DNA of 33,109 nucleotides from Actinoallomurus sp048498315 (GCA_048498315.1 JBEHYF010000054.1:1-33109), one strand, 5' to 3'; shown: positions 16,359 to 24,990, counted from the stretch's first letter. The notes: a model not told the origin generated them from the letters alone. Program-made: numbers and translations.

Positions 16359-17614
16359 TTGCAGGTACTGTCCTTGCTTCGCGAGCGGAACGCGGTCCTA
16401 TTCATCGGTGTCGCGCTCGTCTCCGGTTTCGGCGGGAGCGCAATGTCGCTGGCGGCCTCGGTGTGGGTGATGCAGCTGACCGGTTCGAGCAGCCTTGCCG
16501 CCCTGGCCCAGTTCTGCAGCTACGCGCCGACGGTGCTCGGGCCCCTCATCGGTGTCCTCGTTGACCGGCTTCCCCGCCGGCCGCTCCTGTGCTGGACGAA
16601 CGTCATCGTGGCCGGGGCACTGCTGTCGTTGCTCACCGTGCGGTCGGCACGGCAGTCGTGGCTCGTCTTCGCGGTCATGCTGGGCTACGGCGCAGCCAGC
16701 GTCCTGCTCGACGCCGGAGAATCCGCTCTCCTACCGGCGGCCCTTCCGCCGGCCTCGCTCGGTGACGTCAACGGGCTGCGCGTGGGCGCGCAGGAAGGCA
16801 CCAAGCTGCTGGGGCCGCTCGCGGGGGCCGGGCTGTTCACCTGGAAGGGCGGCCACTCGGTCGCCCTGCTCACCGCCGCCTCGCTGGCGGTGGCCGCCGG
16901 CCTTTACGCGATGATGAAGATCTGCGGCGAGCCTCCCGCGCGCGAATCACAACGGTTCGTCGGGCAGGTGCGCGAGGGCGTGCGATTCCTCTGGTCGTAT
17001 CGGGAGCTGCGCGCCCTGACGGTCAGCGGAGCCGCCTGCATCGCGATGTCCGGCCTGACGACCGCGGCGCTCTATGCCGTTGTGACGCGTGACTTGCAGC
17101 GATCTGAGGCATTCGTCGGGATTGTGACCTCGGCGCAGGGAGCGGGGCGATCGCCGGTGGCCTGGCCATCTGATCCCTCCTCCGCCGCCATGGCGAGACG
17201 CCGATGGGTGCCGTGGGCGCCGCCCTCTTCGCCCTGGGAACGCTCGGACGATGTGTTCCGTGGTGGCCGGTCGTGGTGCTGAGCGGGTTCGTCATCGGCG
17301 TCGGGCTGCCGTGGACTCTGATCGCCGCGATGACGGCCGTCCAGCGTCACACGCCCGAGCGGCTCGTCGGCCGGGTGGCGGCCACCGCGAACTCACTGCT
17401 GTTCGCGCCGATCACGGCCGCGATCCCGCTGGGCGCCGTCCTCGTCCTCGCCGAGCACCGCCTGCCGCTCGTCATCGGTGGTGCCGCCGCGCTGGCTGCG
17501 GGTTCCCTTCCCCTGGCCGAATGGCGGAGGCATCGGCGGTCCGGCGACGCCCGCGCCGCAGGGCAGGTCTCAGGCGTGGATGAGGCCGGTACGCGGCCAT
17601 CGGAGGCCCTGTGA
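16359..17614 (+). pseudogene. MFS exporter (EntS/MFS_3-like) broken by a frameshift and a nonsense codon
   Basis: The reading frame starts at TTG 16359 behind AAGGA and encodes helices 1 to about 7 of a major-facilitator protein: SGFGGSAMSLAASVWVMQLTG, DRLPRRPLL after helix 2, and a loop EPPARESQRFVGQVREGVRFL at mid-protein. At VTSAQGAG (about 17147) the frame breaks. The next residues, AIAGGLAI, are in another frame, which then meets a TGA at 17171-17173 and goes on as SLLRRHGETPMGAVGAALFALGTL to the true end at 17614. One lost G in the GGGG run and one GGA-to-TGA change would explain everything. The total of about 418 codons is normal for the family. Relatives export siderophores or drugs. 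Two lesions in 25 nt favour real inactivation. Confidence 0.85.
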
Positions 17615-17671
17615 CCGCGCGCCCGGCCGCCTCGATCACGGCCACCACACCCGGACGGAGAGGCCGGCACG

Positions 17672-18313
17672 TCACCCGGCACCGACGATGTCGGCCATCC
17701 GTCGCCGTGCGGCCTCGACTCCGGTGCCGCCGAGCAGGTCCGTCCTGATCGTCGCGAGATCGTCAACGACATGCCGCGTCAGGTCGACGAGCGCACCGGG
17801 GTCCGCGTCGAGGGCGATCGAAAGCGTGCGACGGGCCAGGCGGGCGCGAGGTCCCTGGTCGTCCCAGCCGGGCGTCCGGTCGATTCCCGCGGCCAGATCC
17901 CTTACCGCAGCGCGGAGTGCGACGATCTGCTCGCCGGCCGCCGCGTCGCCGACCCGCTGCCGCTGACGCCGCTCGCGCGCCGCGGCCGGGTCGCGGCGGC
18001 TGCCCGGCGCACCCAGCCTCAGCCGGCGCTGCTCCGCGGCCTGCCGACTGCGCAGGCCGAGGGCAGCGGCGATCTGGGTCCAGCTCGCGCCGGAGTCGCG
18101 CGCCGCGTCGATCAGCGTCCGCTCGACGTCGTCCAACTCCGCGCGACGCTCCGGAACCGTCGACAACGCGGCAAGGAGATCATCAAGATCAGAAGGGACG
18201 CGTTCCAGAGCCGCGGCGATGGCCGGATCGCGATCGCTCCACCCCAGGCTCGTCGCCCCGCGGAACCGCTCTGACACCCGACCAAATCTCGGCCCGCCCA
18301 TCGCGGATGTCAA
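17672..18313 (-). CDS. Small helix-turn-helix protein (HSP18 regulator-like)
   Basis: A 213-residue cytoplasmic protein. Residues about 62-102 form a helix-turn-helix of the type LIDAARDSGASWTQIAAALG followed by LRSRQAAEQRRLRL. This is found in actinomycete proteins annotated as HSP18 transcriptional regulators and related short DNA-binding proteins. The region 104-120 is very basic, and the C-terminal half is helical with a WDDQGPRARLARRTL segment. Targets are unknown; no small heat-shock gene is in view. The start is unclear: a TTG at 18313 overlaps the stop of the short DUF397 frame (TTGA), and an ATG lies at 18301. Neither has a good ribosome site. It converges with the MFS relic. Confidence 0.65.
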   Translation of the reverse strand: MTSAMGGPRFGRVSERFRGATSLGWSDRDPAIAAALERVPSDLDDLLAALSTVPERRAELDDVERTLIDAARDSGASWTQIAAALGLRSRQAAEQRRLRLGAPGSRRDPAAARERRQRQRVGDAAAGEQIVALRAAVRDLAAGIDRTPGWDDQGPRARLARRTLSIALDADPGALVDLTRHVVDDLATIRTDLLGGTGVEAARRRMADIVGAG

Positions 18314-18438
18314 CCTGCCGACGGCACGTCAGAACTCCGGCTGCGGTCACCATCCCGTTGAATGACGGCGGCAAGCTCGACGCAGTTACCGCCGTTGGAG
18401 CCGGTGCAGGTGCCCCTGCGCCACCTGACGTTCCTCAT
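18310..18438 (-). CDS. Short DUF397-type protein, probably truncated
   Basis: The 42 codons start at ATG 18438. The sequence RNVRWRRGTCTGSNGGNCVE matches the core of DUF397 (normally xxWRKSSYSGxNGGNCVEVA). A full domain continues with RDSKDPDGP...F(T/S)xxEW, but here the frame ends after RDGDRSRSSDVPSAG. DUF397 proteins are 55-80-residue actinobacterial proteins usually paired with XRE-family regulators and linked to development; no XRE partner is present. The stop overlaps a possible TTG start of the HTH gene. It may be a shortened but expressed gene or a relic. Confidence 0.6.
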   Translation of the reverse strand: MRNVRWRRGTCTGSNGGNCVELAAVIQRDGDRSRSSDVPSAG

Positions 18439-18474
18439 GTCCGTTTCCTGGCCGCCCTCCCGGCACGGAGATGT

Positions 18475-18620
18475 CTACGGGAGCACACCGACGTCAGAAC
18501 CCTTGCCGTTCCTGATCGTCATCCCAAGTAGCGGCGATGGCGAGTTCGACGCATTCACCGCCGTCGTCGGTTCCGGCGGACGAGGGGGCGGGCACCAGAG
18601 GTTACGCGAGGAACGTACAA
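18475..18620 (-). pseudogene. Second DUF397 copy, decayed
   Basis: Just upstream of the first DUF397 gene the same domain is recognisable in pieces across frames. SSAGTDDGGECVELAIAAT (about 18574-18518) is the core. The following IRNGKGSDVGVLP lies in another frame and ends at a TAG (18477-18475). The N-terminal WRKSS-like part appears only as RNLW in a third frame. A TAA interrupts the core frame upstream. At least two frame changes make this a relic of a tandem duplicate. Confidence 0.6.
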
Positions 18621-18728
18621 GCGACCGCCGAAGCCGCAGAAGATTGAAGATCTTCCTCGCGCGGGATCATGCGCCCGGGGCCGCCCCGCAAGCGCCCCCC
18701 GGCCGCGTGGTGACGGCTCCGGAAGTGC

Positions 18729-19553
18729 TCAGGGTTTGCGGCCGACGGCTCCGTAGACGTCGACCTCCTTGAGCTCGCCCACGCCCATGGCCTCGGGCCG
18801 CCACTTCAGGCAGGACACCTGTCCGGGTTCGACGAGCTCCAGGTCCTCGTACAGCTCGGCGAGCTGAGCGGGCCGACGCAGGACGTAGGGATCCGCGCCG
18901 GTATCATTATAGTCCTCCTGCGCCCGCTGCAGCGCCTCGCCTTGAACCTCGTAAGTGCCGTCATAGTGCAAGAGGAAGCTGCCCGGCGCGAGAGCGCCCA
19001 GCAGCCGCCGTACGATCGCCTTCGCCTCTTCCCAGTCCTTGATGTGGCCCAGGATTCCCATCAGCATCAACGCGATCGGCCGGTCGAAATCCAAGGTCTT
19101 GGCGGCCTCGGCGAGGATGGTGTCCGGGTCGCGCAGATCGGCCTCGACGTAGGTGGTGACGCCTTCGGGGGTGGTGTTCGTCAAGAGCGCCTGGGCGTGC
19201 ACCAGCACCAGGGGATCGTTGTCCACATATACGATCTTCGACTCGGGCGCGACGCGCTGGGCGACCTGGTGGGTGTTGTCCATTGTCGGCAGCCCGGTAC
19301 CGATGTCGAGGAACTGCCGGACACCCTCCTCCGCGGCGACATAGCGGACGGCGCGCGTCAGGAAGACCCGCGACGCACGGGCCATGTCGATGACACCGGG
19401 CGCCTGCTCGCGATACTTGTCGCCGGCTTCTCGATCGGCAGCGTAGTTGTCCTTCCCGCCCAGCCAGTAGTTCCAAATGCGCGCAGAATGCGGCACGGTC
19501 GTGTCGATCCTGGACGACAGTGGCAGCTCGGGGCCCTGCGACGTATCTGCCAT
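18729..19553 (-). CDS. SAM-dependent methyltransferase, DUF574/Methyltransf_19 (SAV2177-like)
   Basis: A 274-residue cytoplasmic protein. It opens with IDTTVPHSARIWNYWLGGKDNYAADR, the signature of the actinomycete Methyltransf_19 family, and has SAM motif I FLDIGTGLPT near residue 85. YVDNDPLVLVHAQALL follows (acidic residue at the end of strand 2), then ADLRDPDTIL and the MGILGHI stretch. The family is greatly expanded in Streptomyces and relatives; a structure exists for one member, but substrates are unknown. I chose ATG 19553, preceded by GGGAGA at about 9 nt; ATG at 19574 is possible. A TAGTAT/TGTCCA promoter lies 45-75 nt upstream. It is close to, but separate from, the wall operon on the same strand. 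Confidence 0.92.
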   Translation of the reverse strand: MADTSQGPELPLSSRIDTTVPHSARIWNYWLGGKDNYAADREAGDKYREQAPGVIDMARASRVFLTRAVRYVAAEEGVRQFLDIGTGLPTMDNTHQVAQRVAPESKIVYVDNDPLVLVHAQALLTNTTPEGVTTYVEADLRDPDTILAEAAKTLDFDRPIALMLMGILGHIKDWEEAKAIVRRLLGALAPGSFLLHYDGTYEVQGEALQRAQEDYNDTGADPYVLRRPAQLAELYEDLELVEPGQVSCLKWRPEAMGVGELKEVDVYGAVGRKP

Positions 19554-19598
19554 GGAGACAATCTCCCGCTTCATGGTCTTACCGGGGCTGGCACCGGA

Positions 19599-19627
19599 AT
19601 ACTACTGCTGTCGGCGATCTTTGGACA
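19599..19627 (-). promoter_or_regulatory. Candidate promoter of the DUF574 methyltransferase gene
   Basis: On the minus strand TGTCCA (19627-19622) and TAGTAT (19604-19599) are 17 bp apart, about 45 bp before the start codon. The -10 is good, the -35 weak. Confidence 0.42.
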
Positions 19628-19792
19628 CGGGTGGCGTCATCTGCCCGCGTCCGCCTGCCACACGGCGTCCGGCGGTGGCCGCCGACGTGCCTCGCCACGA
19701 CGAGGCCGAGGCGTTCGCCCTCGTGACGTCGCCGCGATCGGGCGAAGCCAGGGGCCGAGGACGGCGCGCCGGGCGGACGCCGCACCGGCCGT

Positions 19793-21574
19793 TCAGCCGG
19801 ACGACGGTACCCAGCCGGTCGCCTGGAAGCGGGCGGCGTTGGGCTTGCGTTCGCCGTCGAAGACGAGGTGGCCGGTGGCGTCCCAGGCGCGGACGCCGTC
19901 GACGTACACGCCGCGGCCCTGGTACAGCGGGTCGGTGGTGTAGCGGAAGCGGACGTAGGCGGTGCCGGCGGGCAGGGTGGCGGTGGCCTTCAGCCAGCGG
20001 CGGCCCTCGAAGCCGGAGAAGGTCCCCGGGCTCGTCCAGGTGTGACGGCCGGCCCGCAGGGTCATCGGCGCGGCCGTCCAGGTCGTGCCGTCCGGGGAGG
20101 TCTCCAGCGCGCCGATATCGGTCTCCTCGGTGTCGTACCACAGGTCGAACGACAGCTTCGTGGCCCCGGTCACCGGCGCGCTGAGCGTCGCGGTGGTGCC
20201 GTCGGCCATGCCGGAGAACCAGGCGTCGCGGCCTTCGGCGGGCCGGACGCGGACGGCGCGGGCCGCGTCACGGGCGACGATCCGGCGGGCCGGGTTGATG
20301 CTGGGCCCGTTGCGGCTCGGGTGCACCCGGTTGGTCAGCAGGATCGCGAAGGAGTGCGACAGCGGGTCGATCACGATGTCGGTGCCGGTGTAGCCGGTAT
20401 GCCCGATCGTCACCGGCGAGGTCATCGCGTCGTCGTACCAGCGCTGGGCGATCTCGAAGCCCAGGCCGTGCGCGTCGCCGGGGAAGGCGGTGTTGAAGTC
20501 GGTGAACAGCAGCCGTACCGAGTCCGGGCTCAGGATGCGGGCGTGCCCGTACGTGCCGCCGTCCAGGATCATCTGGGCGAAGATCGCCATATCGCGGGCG
20601 GTGGAGAACACCCCGGCGTGGCCGGCGACGCCGCCGAGCGCGTAGGCGTTCTCGTCGTGCACCTGCCCCCAGACCAGGCCGCGGTCGAGCGCCGCGTACG
20701 GCTTGTGCTCGTACTCGGTGGCGGCGATGCGCGGCTTGAGCGACGCCGGCGGGTTGTAGCCGGTGTCGCGCATTCCGAGCGGCTCGGTGATGCCCTCGCG
20801 GACGAGCGTGTCGAGCGACTTGCCGGTCACCTTCTCCAGCACGAACTGCATCGTGATCATGTTGAGGTCGGAGTAGATGTAGGCGGTGCCCGGCGTGGCC
20901 TGCGGCGTGTCGGCGAACAGCGCCGCCTCCTGCGAAGCCCGGTCGGGGTAGTTGTAGAACGGCAGGTCGGGCCGCAGGCCGGACGTGTGCGTGAGCAGCA
21001 TGCGGATGGTGATCGCGCCCTTGCCGTTCTGCGCGAAGCCGGGCAGGTACGTCGCGACCGGCGCGTCCAGCTTGATCGTGCCGCGTTCGAGCTGCTGGAT
21101 CGCCGCGACGGTGGTGAACAGCTTCGACATCGACGCCAGGTCGAAGATCGTGTCCTTGCGCACCGGGATCCACTGGTCCCGCGGCAGCTCGGTCGGCTTG
21201 TCGTCGGAGTAGCGCAGCGCGTAGCCCATCGCGTCCTCCGCGGCCACGACGCCGTTGCGGGCGACCAGCGCCACCGCGCCCGGATAGTACTGGTACACCG
21301 GGGCCGGTTTCATGTACGCCGCCGCGTCGTCGGCGATCTTGGCGATCGGGCCGGGCAGCAGGCCGGCCTGCCGCGGCGTGCCGAACCGCAGCGTGCGGCC
21401 GGGCGTGAACCGGATGTCGCCCGGGCCGACGGTGGGCGGCCCGGGCGGGTCCGCCGTCTGGCGGATCGCCTCGGCGGGGTGCACGCTTCCCGGTTCGGGC
21501 GGCTCGGCCACCGCCGCGAGGGCGGGCGCGCACAGGCCCACCGTGGCGAGCAGGACCGGCAGGACACGACGCAT
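19793..21574 (-). CDS. Secreted serine beta-lactamase-fold hydrolase with C-terminal beta-domain (AmiE/PBP4*-like)
   Basis: A 593-residue exported protein. The signal peptide is about 1-23. The class C beta-lactamase/PBP4*-type domain (about 65-425) has S148-x-x-K151 (SMSK), Y234-S-D with N238, and H392-T-G. The last 150 residues form a beta-sandwich resembling immune-inhibitor-A/MAM-like modules (ALETSPDGTTW, then GRGVYVDGV), perhaps for binding wall glycan. In Bacillus the amidase AmiE of this fold is encoded with NagZ and NamZ and removes peptide from MurNAc-peptides. Gene order here makes the same role likely, but esterase or DD-peptidase activity is possible. AGGAGG lies 6 nt before the ATG. 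It is the last gene of the operon, about 100 nt after namZ. Confidence 0.88.
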   Translation of the reverse strand: MRRVLPVLLATVGLCAPALAAVAEPPEPGSVHPAEAIRQTADPPGPPTVGPGDIRFTPGRTLRFGTPRQAGLLPGPIAKIADDAAAYMKPAPVYQYYPGAVALVARNGVVAAEDAMGYALRYSDDKPTELPRDQWIPVRKDTIFDLASMSKLFTTVAAIQQLERGTIKLDAPVATYLPGFAQNGKGAITIRMLLTHTSGLRPDLPFYNYPDRASQEAALFADTPQATPGTAYIYSDLNMITMQFVLEKVTGKSLDTLVREGITEPLGMRDTGYNPPASLKPRIAATEYEHKPYAALDRGLVWGQVHDENAYALGGVAGHAGVFSTARDMAIFAQMILDGGTYGHARILSPDSVRLLFTDFNTAFPGDAHGLGFEIAQRWYDDAMTSPVTIGHTGYTGTDIVIDPLSHSFAILLTNRVHPSRNGPSINPARRIVARDAARAVRVRPAEGRDAWFSGMADGTTATLSAPVTGATKLSFDLWYDTEETDIGALETSPDGTTWTAAPMTLRAGRHTWTSPGTFSGFEGRRWLKATATLPAGTAYVRFRYTTDPLYQGRGVYVDGVRAWDATGHLVFDGERKPNAARFQATGWVPSSG

Positions 21575-21676
21575 GGGGTTCCTCCTGGGACACGGGAGAG
21601 GACGGGGCGGGGGTCGCCGGGGCGGGGAACCGGCCGGCCGTGGCGTACGCGACGGGCGTCGGCGTACGCGGCGGCG

Positions 21677-22951
21677 TCAGCGGTAGAGCAGGTAGCGCGC
21701 GCGGAGGGCGGCGAACTTCGCCAGCTCGGCCTGCCAGCCGGCGACGACCTGGTCGGCGTCCGCTCCGCCGTCGATGGCGGTGCGCACCTGGTCGGAGCCG
21801 GTGAGCAGGTCGATCCAGTAGGGCGGCCTGCTCTCCCGCCAGGCGAAGTCCTTCGGGTACAGCTTCTTCGCCGTGATGATCATGGCGATGGCGGTGCGGA
21901 TGGAGTCGTACCGGGCGCGGTCGGTGACGTACAGCTCGACGCCGCCGCAGTTCTGGTTGACCCACTTGCTGAACGTCGGGACGAAGTACCCCTCGCGGAA
22001 CCGCACGCCGGGCAGGTTCAGCGCGTTCAGCGCGTCCACCCAGTGCCAGTCGACGTACGGGGCGCCGACGATCTCGAACGGGCGGGTGGTGCCGCGCCCC
22101 TCGGACAGGTTCACCGCCTCGAACAGGCCCATCCCGGGGTAGACGAACGCCGTGTCGAGGGTCGGCATGTTCGGCGACGGCAGCACCCACGGCAGCCCGG
22201 TGCGATCGTACGTCATGCCGCGCCGCCAGCCGGTCATCCGGATCACCTGCGGCCTGGCCTTGCCGCCGAGGAACTCGGCGTCGAACACCCGGGCCAGCTC
22301 GCCGACGGTCATCGCGTGCTGCTGGGCGATCGGCTCGCGGCCGACGCCGGAGGCGTACTCCGGGTGCAGCACCGGGCCGGTCGGGGCGAGGCCGCCGAGC
22401 GGGTTGGGCCGGTCGAGCACGACGAACCGCTTGCCGGCCTGGATCGCCGCCCGCATGCAGTCGAGCATCGTCCAGATGTAGGTGTAGAAGCGGGCGCCGA
22501 CGTCCTGGATGTCGAAGACGACCGTGTCGATGCCGGCCTTGGTGAAGTCGGCGGCGATCTCGTCGGAGGTCTTGGCGTAGGCGTCGTAGACGGGGATGCC
22601 GGTGCGCGGGTCCTTGTAGGAGCCCTCGGAGCCGCCCGCCTGGGCCGAGCCGCGGAAGCCGTGCTCGGGCCCGAACACGGCGACCAGGTCGACGGCGCCG
22701 GAGCCGTGCATGACGTCGACCTCGTGGGCGAGGTCACGGGTCACGGCGGTCGGGTTGGCGACCATGCCGATCTTCTGGCCGCGCAGCTCGCGGTAGCCGC
22801 CGGCCTGGAGCACCTCGAAGCCGGTCCGCACCCCGTGGCCGCCGGAGGCGCCCGGCCCGGCGGGCGCGGCCTCCGCCGGGGTCAGGGCGGCGAACGGTGC
22901 GGCGGCACCGGCCGCCGCGAGACCACGCAGCACTCCGCGTCGTGTGGTCAT
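21677..22951 (-). CDS. namZ: NamZ-type exo-beta-N-acetylmuramidase (DUF1343), Tat-exported
   Basis: A 424-residue protein. The first 30 residues are a twin-arginine signal (TTRRGVLRGLAAAGAAAP, ending AEA), so it is folded before export. The DUF1343 domain fills the rest: GMVANPTAVTRDLAHEVDVM, then FGPEHGFRG (conserved Glu-His near 100, proposed active-site region in NamZ), FDIQDVGARFYTYIWTM, VLDRPNPLGG, LPWVLPSPNMPTLDTA and LSEGRGTTRPFEIVGAP. NamZ releases MurNAc from the non-reducing end of peptidoglycan chains; B. subtilis NamZ (YbbC) acts in wall recycling. The ATG at 22951 overlaps the upstream stop (ATGA) and follows GAGGGGG. The gene lies between two secreted hydrolase genes, which supports an external scavenging role. 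No nagZ or murQ is visible. Confidence 0.93.
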   Translation of the reverse strand: MTTRRGVLRGLAAAGAAAPFAALTPAEAAPAGPGASGGHGVRTGFEVLQAGGYRELRGQKIGMVANPTAVTRDLAHEVDVMHGSGAVDLVAVFGPEHGFRGSAQAGGSEGSYKDPRTGIPVYDAYAKTSDEIAADFTKAGIDTVVFDIQDVGARFYTYIWTMLDCMRAAIQAGKRFVVLDRPNPLGGLAPTGPVLHPEYASGVGREPIAQQHAMTVGELARVFDAEFLGGKARPQVIRMTGWRRGMTYDRTGLPWVLPSPNMPTLDTAFVYPGMGLFEAVNLSEGRGTTRPFEIVGAPYVDWHWVDALNALNLPGVRFREGYFVPTFSKWVNQNCGGVELYVTDRARYDSIRTAIAMIITAKKLYPKDFAWRESRPPYWIDLLTGSDQVRTAIDGGADADQVVAGWQAELAKFAALRARYLLYR

Positions 22952-23817
22952 CGGATCCCCCTCAGGTCGGCCACGACGGGCCGGTGGTCGGAGGCGAGCG
23001 TGTCCGGCACGTACGCCGCGGCGACACGCGGGCCAGGCGTGAAGGTCACGTAGTCGATGCGCTCGGTCGGCGCGTCGGCCGGCCAGGTGGGCGTATTGCG
23101 GAGCCCGGCGACGGTGAGCGCGTCGGTCAGCCGCGTCCACAGCGGCGCCAGCTCGGACGAGTCCGGCTCGGCGTTGAGGTCCCCGAGCAGCAGCTTGGGC
23201 CCGTGCCGCCGGTCCATGATGGCCGTCATGTCCGCCACCTGCATCTTCCGCACGGCCGGGTCGGATCGGTAGTCCAGGTGCGTGTCGTACACCCAGACCC
23301 GTACCCCGTGGACATTGACCAGCAGCTCGGGAAAGCCGGGGGCCGGGGCGGGCACCGGGTTCGGCACCTGCGTGGACAGGCGGGTGATCTCGTGGTTCTC
23401 CGCCCGCAGGATCGGCAGCCGTGTCAGCACCGCGACCCCGAACCGCCGGTCCGGCGCCCCCGGACGGTCCGGCGGCAGCGTGTAGATCGGCGCGAAGAAC
23501 ACCCGCATGTGCAGCCGGCGGGCCAGCCAGGCGGCCTCGTCGGTGTAGTCGCTGCGGGAGGACCAGTTCACGTCGACCTCCTGCAGGCCGACGATGTCGG
23601 GGTGCTGCGCCTCGATCGCCTCGGCCTGCCGTTCCAGGTCGAACACGTGGTCGGCGCCCGCACCCGCCTGGATGTTGTACGACATGGCGCGCAGCCGCAC
23701 CCCGCGGTGTGGGGCCGCGTGCGCGGGCGGGCCGGTCAGCAGCGCGGCGACGGCGAGCGCGGTCACGGCGAGAACCCGGAGGCCGGGGCGGGAGGAACGG
23801 GCGGCGGGCGGGGACAT
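22948..23817 (-). CDS. Secreted endonuclease/exonuclease/phosphatase-fold hydrolase
   Basis: A 289-residue protein with a signal peptide (about 1-35, PAHA). The metal-dependent EEP fold is complete: MSYNIQAG (metal-binding Asn), VGLQEVD (Glu), VYDTHLDY, LLLGDLNAEPDS (Asp/Asn), RIDYVTF and SDHRPVVA (terminal Asp-His). Members include nucleases, sphingomyelinases and inositol-phosphate phosphatases. The substrate cannot be deduced, although an extracellular phosphodiesterase, perhaps acting on teichoic-type polymers or nucleic acid, would fit its partners. I chose ATG 23817 because GGGGAG precedes it; a GTG lies two codons upstream. It is the first gene of the operon and shares ATGA with namZ. 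Its promoter is at 23874-23902. Confidence 0.88.
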   Translation of the reverse strand: MSPPAARSSRPGLRVLAVTALAVAALLTGPPAHAAPHRGVRLRAMSYNIQAGAGADHVFDLERQAEAIEAQHPDIVGLQEVDVNWSSRSDYTDEAAWLARRLHMRVFFAPIYTLPPDRPGAPDRRFGVAVLTRLPILRAENHEITRLSTQVPNPVPAPAPGFPELLVNVHGVRVWVYDTHLDYRSDPAVRKMQVADMTAIMDRRHGPKLLLGDLNAEPDSSELAPLWTRLTDALTVAGLRNTPTWPADAPTERIDYVTFTPGPRVAAAYVPDTLASDHRPVVADLRGIR

Positions 23818-23873
23818 CGGCACTCCCCAGGAGAGGATTCGAAAAGAATCAACGGAACCGACTGGTTGTATGA

Positions 23874-23902
23874 AAGTTAGATACGGAAGATCGGCGCGTC
23901 AA
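23874..23902 (-). promoter_or_regulatory. Promoter of the EEP-namZ-serine hydrolase operon, with overlapping inverted repeat
   Basis: On the minus strand TTGACG (23902-23897) and TAACTT (23879-23874) are exactly 17 bp apart, about 57 bp before the first start codon. GTAT-N9-ATAC (23868-23884) covers the -10, and GATTC-N5-GAATC lies in the leader near 23836-23850. Both could bind a repressor. The -10 region contains a GAAAGTTAG word; I suspect a sugar-responsive (RpiR-like) regulator but cannot show it. Confidence 0.65.
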
Positions 23903-24438
23903 TAGCCCGCGCCCGAAAGACCGGACATGCGACCGCCCACCTGGTCCGAGCGCGACGGGAGACCGGCGACCGAACGACCACGTGCGGCCACTGGCGGGCC
24001 GCTGCGACCGGACGGCCGTGGGCGGGTGCCCATGGGCGGACCACTGCGACCGGACCGTCGCAACCGGGCGCGTCGTGACCGGGCGGCGTGAAGCGGGCGG
24101 CTGGCGGACGGGCTGCGACCGCCGGAGTGACCGCCGGGCTGTGAGCCGGCGAACGCGGGCGGGCGGACGCCCGCGCGTACGAGGATCGCCGCCGCATCCG
24201 GTCCGCGCCCAGCCCCGGATGGGAAGGGCACCGGTCCCGGAGGCCGAGCCGGGGGTGCCGAGCCGGAGGGCGGGTGCTGCGCGCGGCCGATGCCACCGGT
24301 GCGAGAATGTGGCCGTCCGCGCGGGGCGGCGTCGTTCCGGTGCGGTTCCCGCGTCACCGCGTACGCCGGCCCCGGCGGGCGACGCGAAATCGGGCATTCT
24401 CCGAGACGCGACACCCGGACGTTCCCGAACGGAGACTC
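23903..24438. other. Intergenic region upstream of the copC-domain gene
   Basis: These 536 bases lie between divergent genes. No frame shows a family signature. Loose repeats of CTGCGACCGGAC/CGACCGGGCG and palindromic GTGGGCGGGTGCCCATGGGC occupy 23970-24130, and the right half is plain GC-rich sequence. The promoter of the copC gene should lie in the last 100 bases, but I could not assign it. Confidence 0.45.
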
Positions 24439-24990
24439 ATGCGCATGTTCCGGCGCCTGGCGGCCGCCACCGGCCTCGCGACGATCACGCTCGCCGTGGC
24501 GGCGCCCGCCCAGGCGCACACGTCCCTCACCGATGCAACGCCGGCGAAGGGATCGACGGTGCGTCCGCCGGCACGGATCGTGCTCACCTACGCCGATCCC
24601 GTCCGCTTCCCCGGTGTTGTGGTCATCGACGCCCACGGCGGCCACCACGAATCCGGCAAGGCACGCGTGTCGGGTAACAAGGTGACCGAGCAGGTCGCCG
24701 GCGTGCTCGCACCGGGCGTCTACACCGTGGGCTGGCGCGTCGTCGCCGAGGACGGCCATCCGGTGACGGGCGAGTACCGGTTCACCGTGGCCGGCGGCGC
24801 ATCCCCGCCGGCGTCCGCCGGGTCCGCCGCCCCCTCCGCGACCACGCCGACGGGGCCGGCCGCGGGCTCGGCGCAGCCGACGCGGGACGGGTCCGGCGTG
24901 GGCTGGCTGTGGGTGGGCGCCGGCGCGGTCGTCGTGGCCGCCGTGGCGGGCGTCGTCTCCCTGCTGCGCCGCCGCCGCACGACCCGGTAG
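24439..24990 (+). CDS. CopC-domain copper-binding membrane-anchored protein (YobA/CopC-like)
   Basis: A 183-residue protein. The signal peptide (about 1-26, ending AQA) would leave histidine as the new N-terminus (HTSLTDATPAKGSTV), a copper ligand in CopC proteins. The CopC beta-sandwich spans about 27-120, closing with WRVVAEDGHPVTGEYRFTV. A Pro/Ser/Thr-rich linker follows (about 123-150), then one membrane helix (about 154-175) and a basic tail, RRRRTTR. This architecture is the common actinobacterial CopC form. It would hold Cu(II) outside the membrane. No copD gene follows, so it is a stand-alone copy. GGAGA lies 4 nt before the ATG. Confidence 0.92.
   Translation: MRMFRRLAAATGLATITLAVAAPAQAHTSLTDATPAKGSTVRPPARIVLTYADPVRFPGVVVIDAHGGHHESGKARVSGNKVTEQVAGVLAPGVYTVGWRVVAEDGHPVTGEYRFTVAGGASPPASAGSAAPSATTPTGPAAGSAQPTRDGSGVGWLWVGAGAVVVAAVAGVVSLLRRRRTTR

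Noticed and set aside
18605..18661. Inverted repeat CGCGAGGAA ... TTCCTCGCG as an insertion element end
   Set aside because: The arms are 9 bp and 39 bp apart with no transposase or target duplication. At most a weak stem before the DUF397 relic.
19868..23053. Plus-strand open frame of 1061 codons
   Set aside because: It is wholly antisense to the serine hydrolase and namZ genes. Its composition (Val/Arg/Gly/Asp with no hydrophobic core) is typical of antisense frames in GC-rich DNA.
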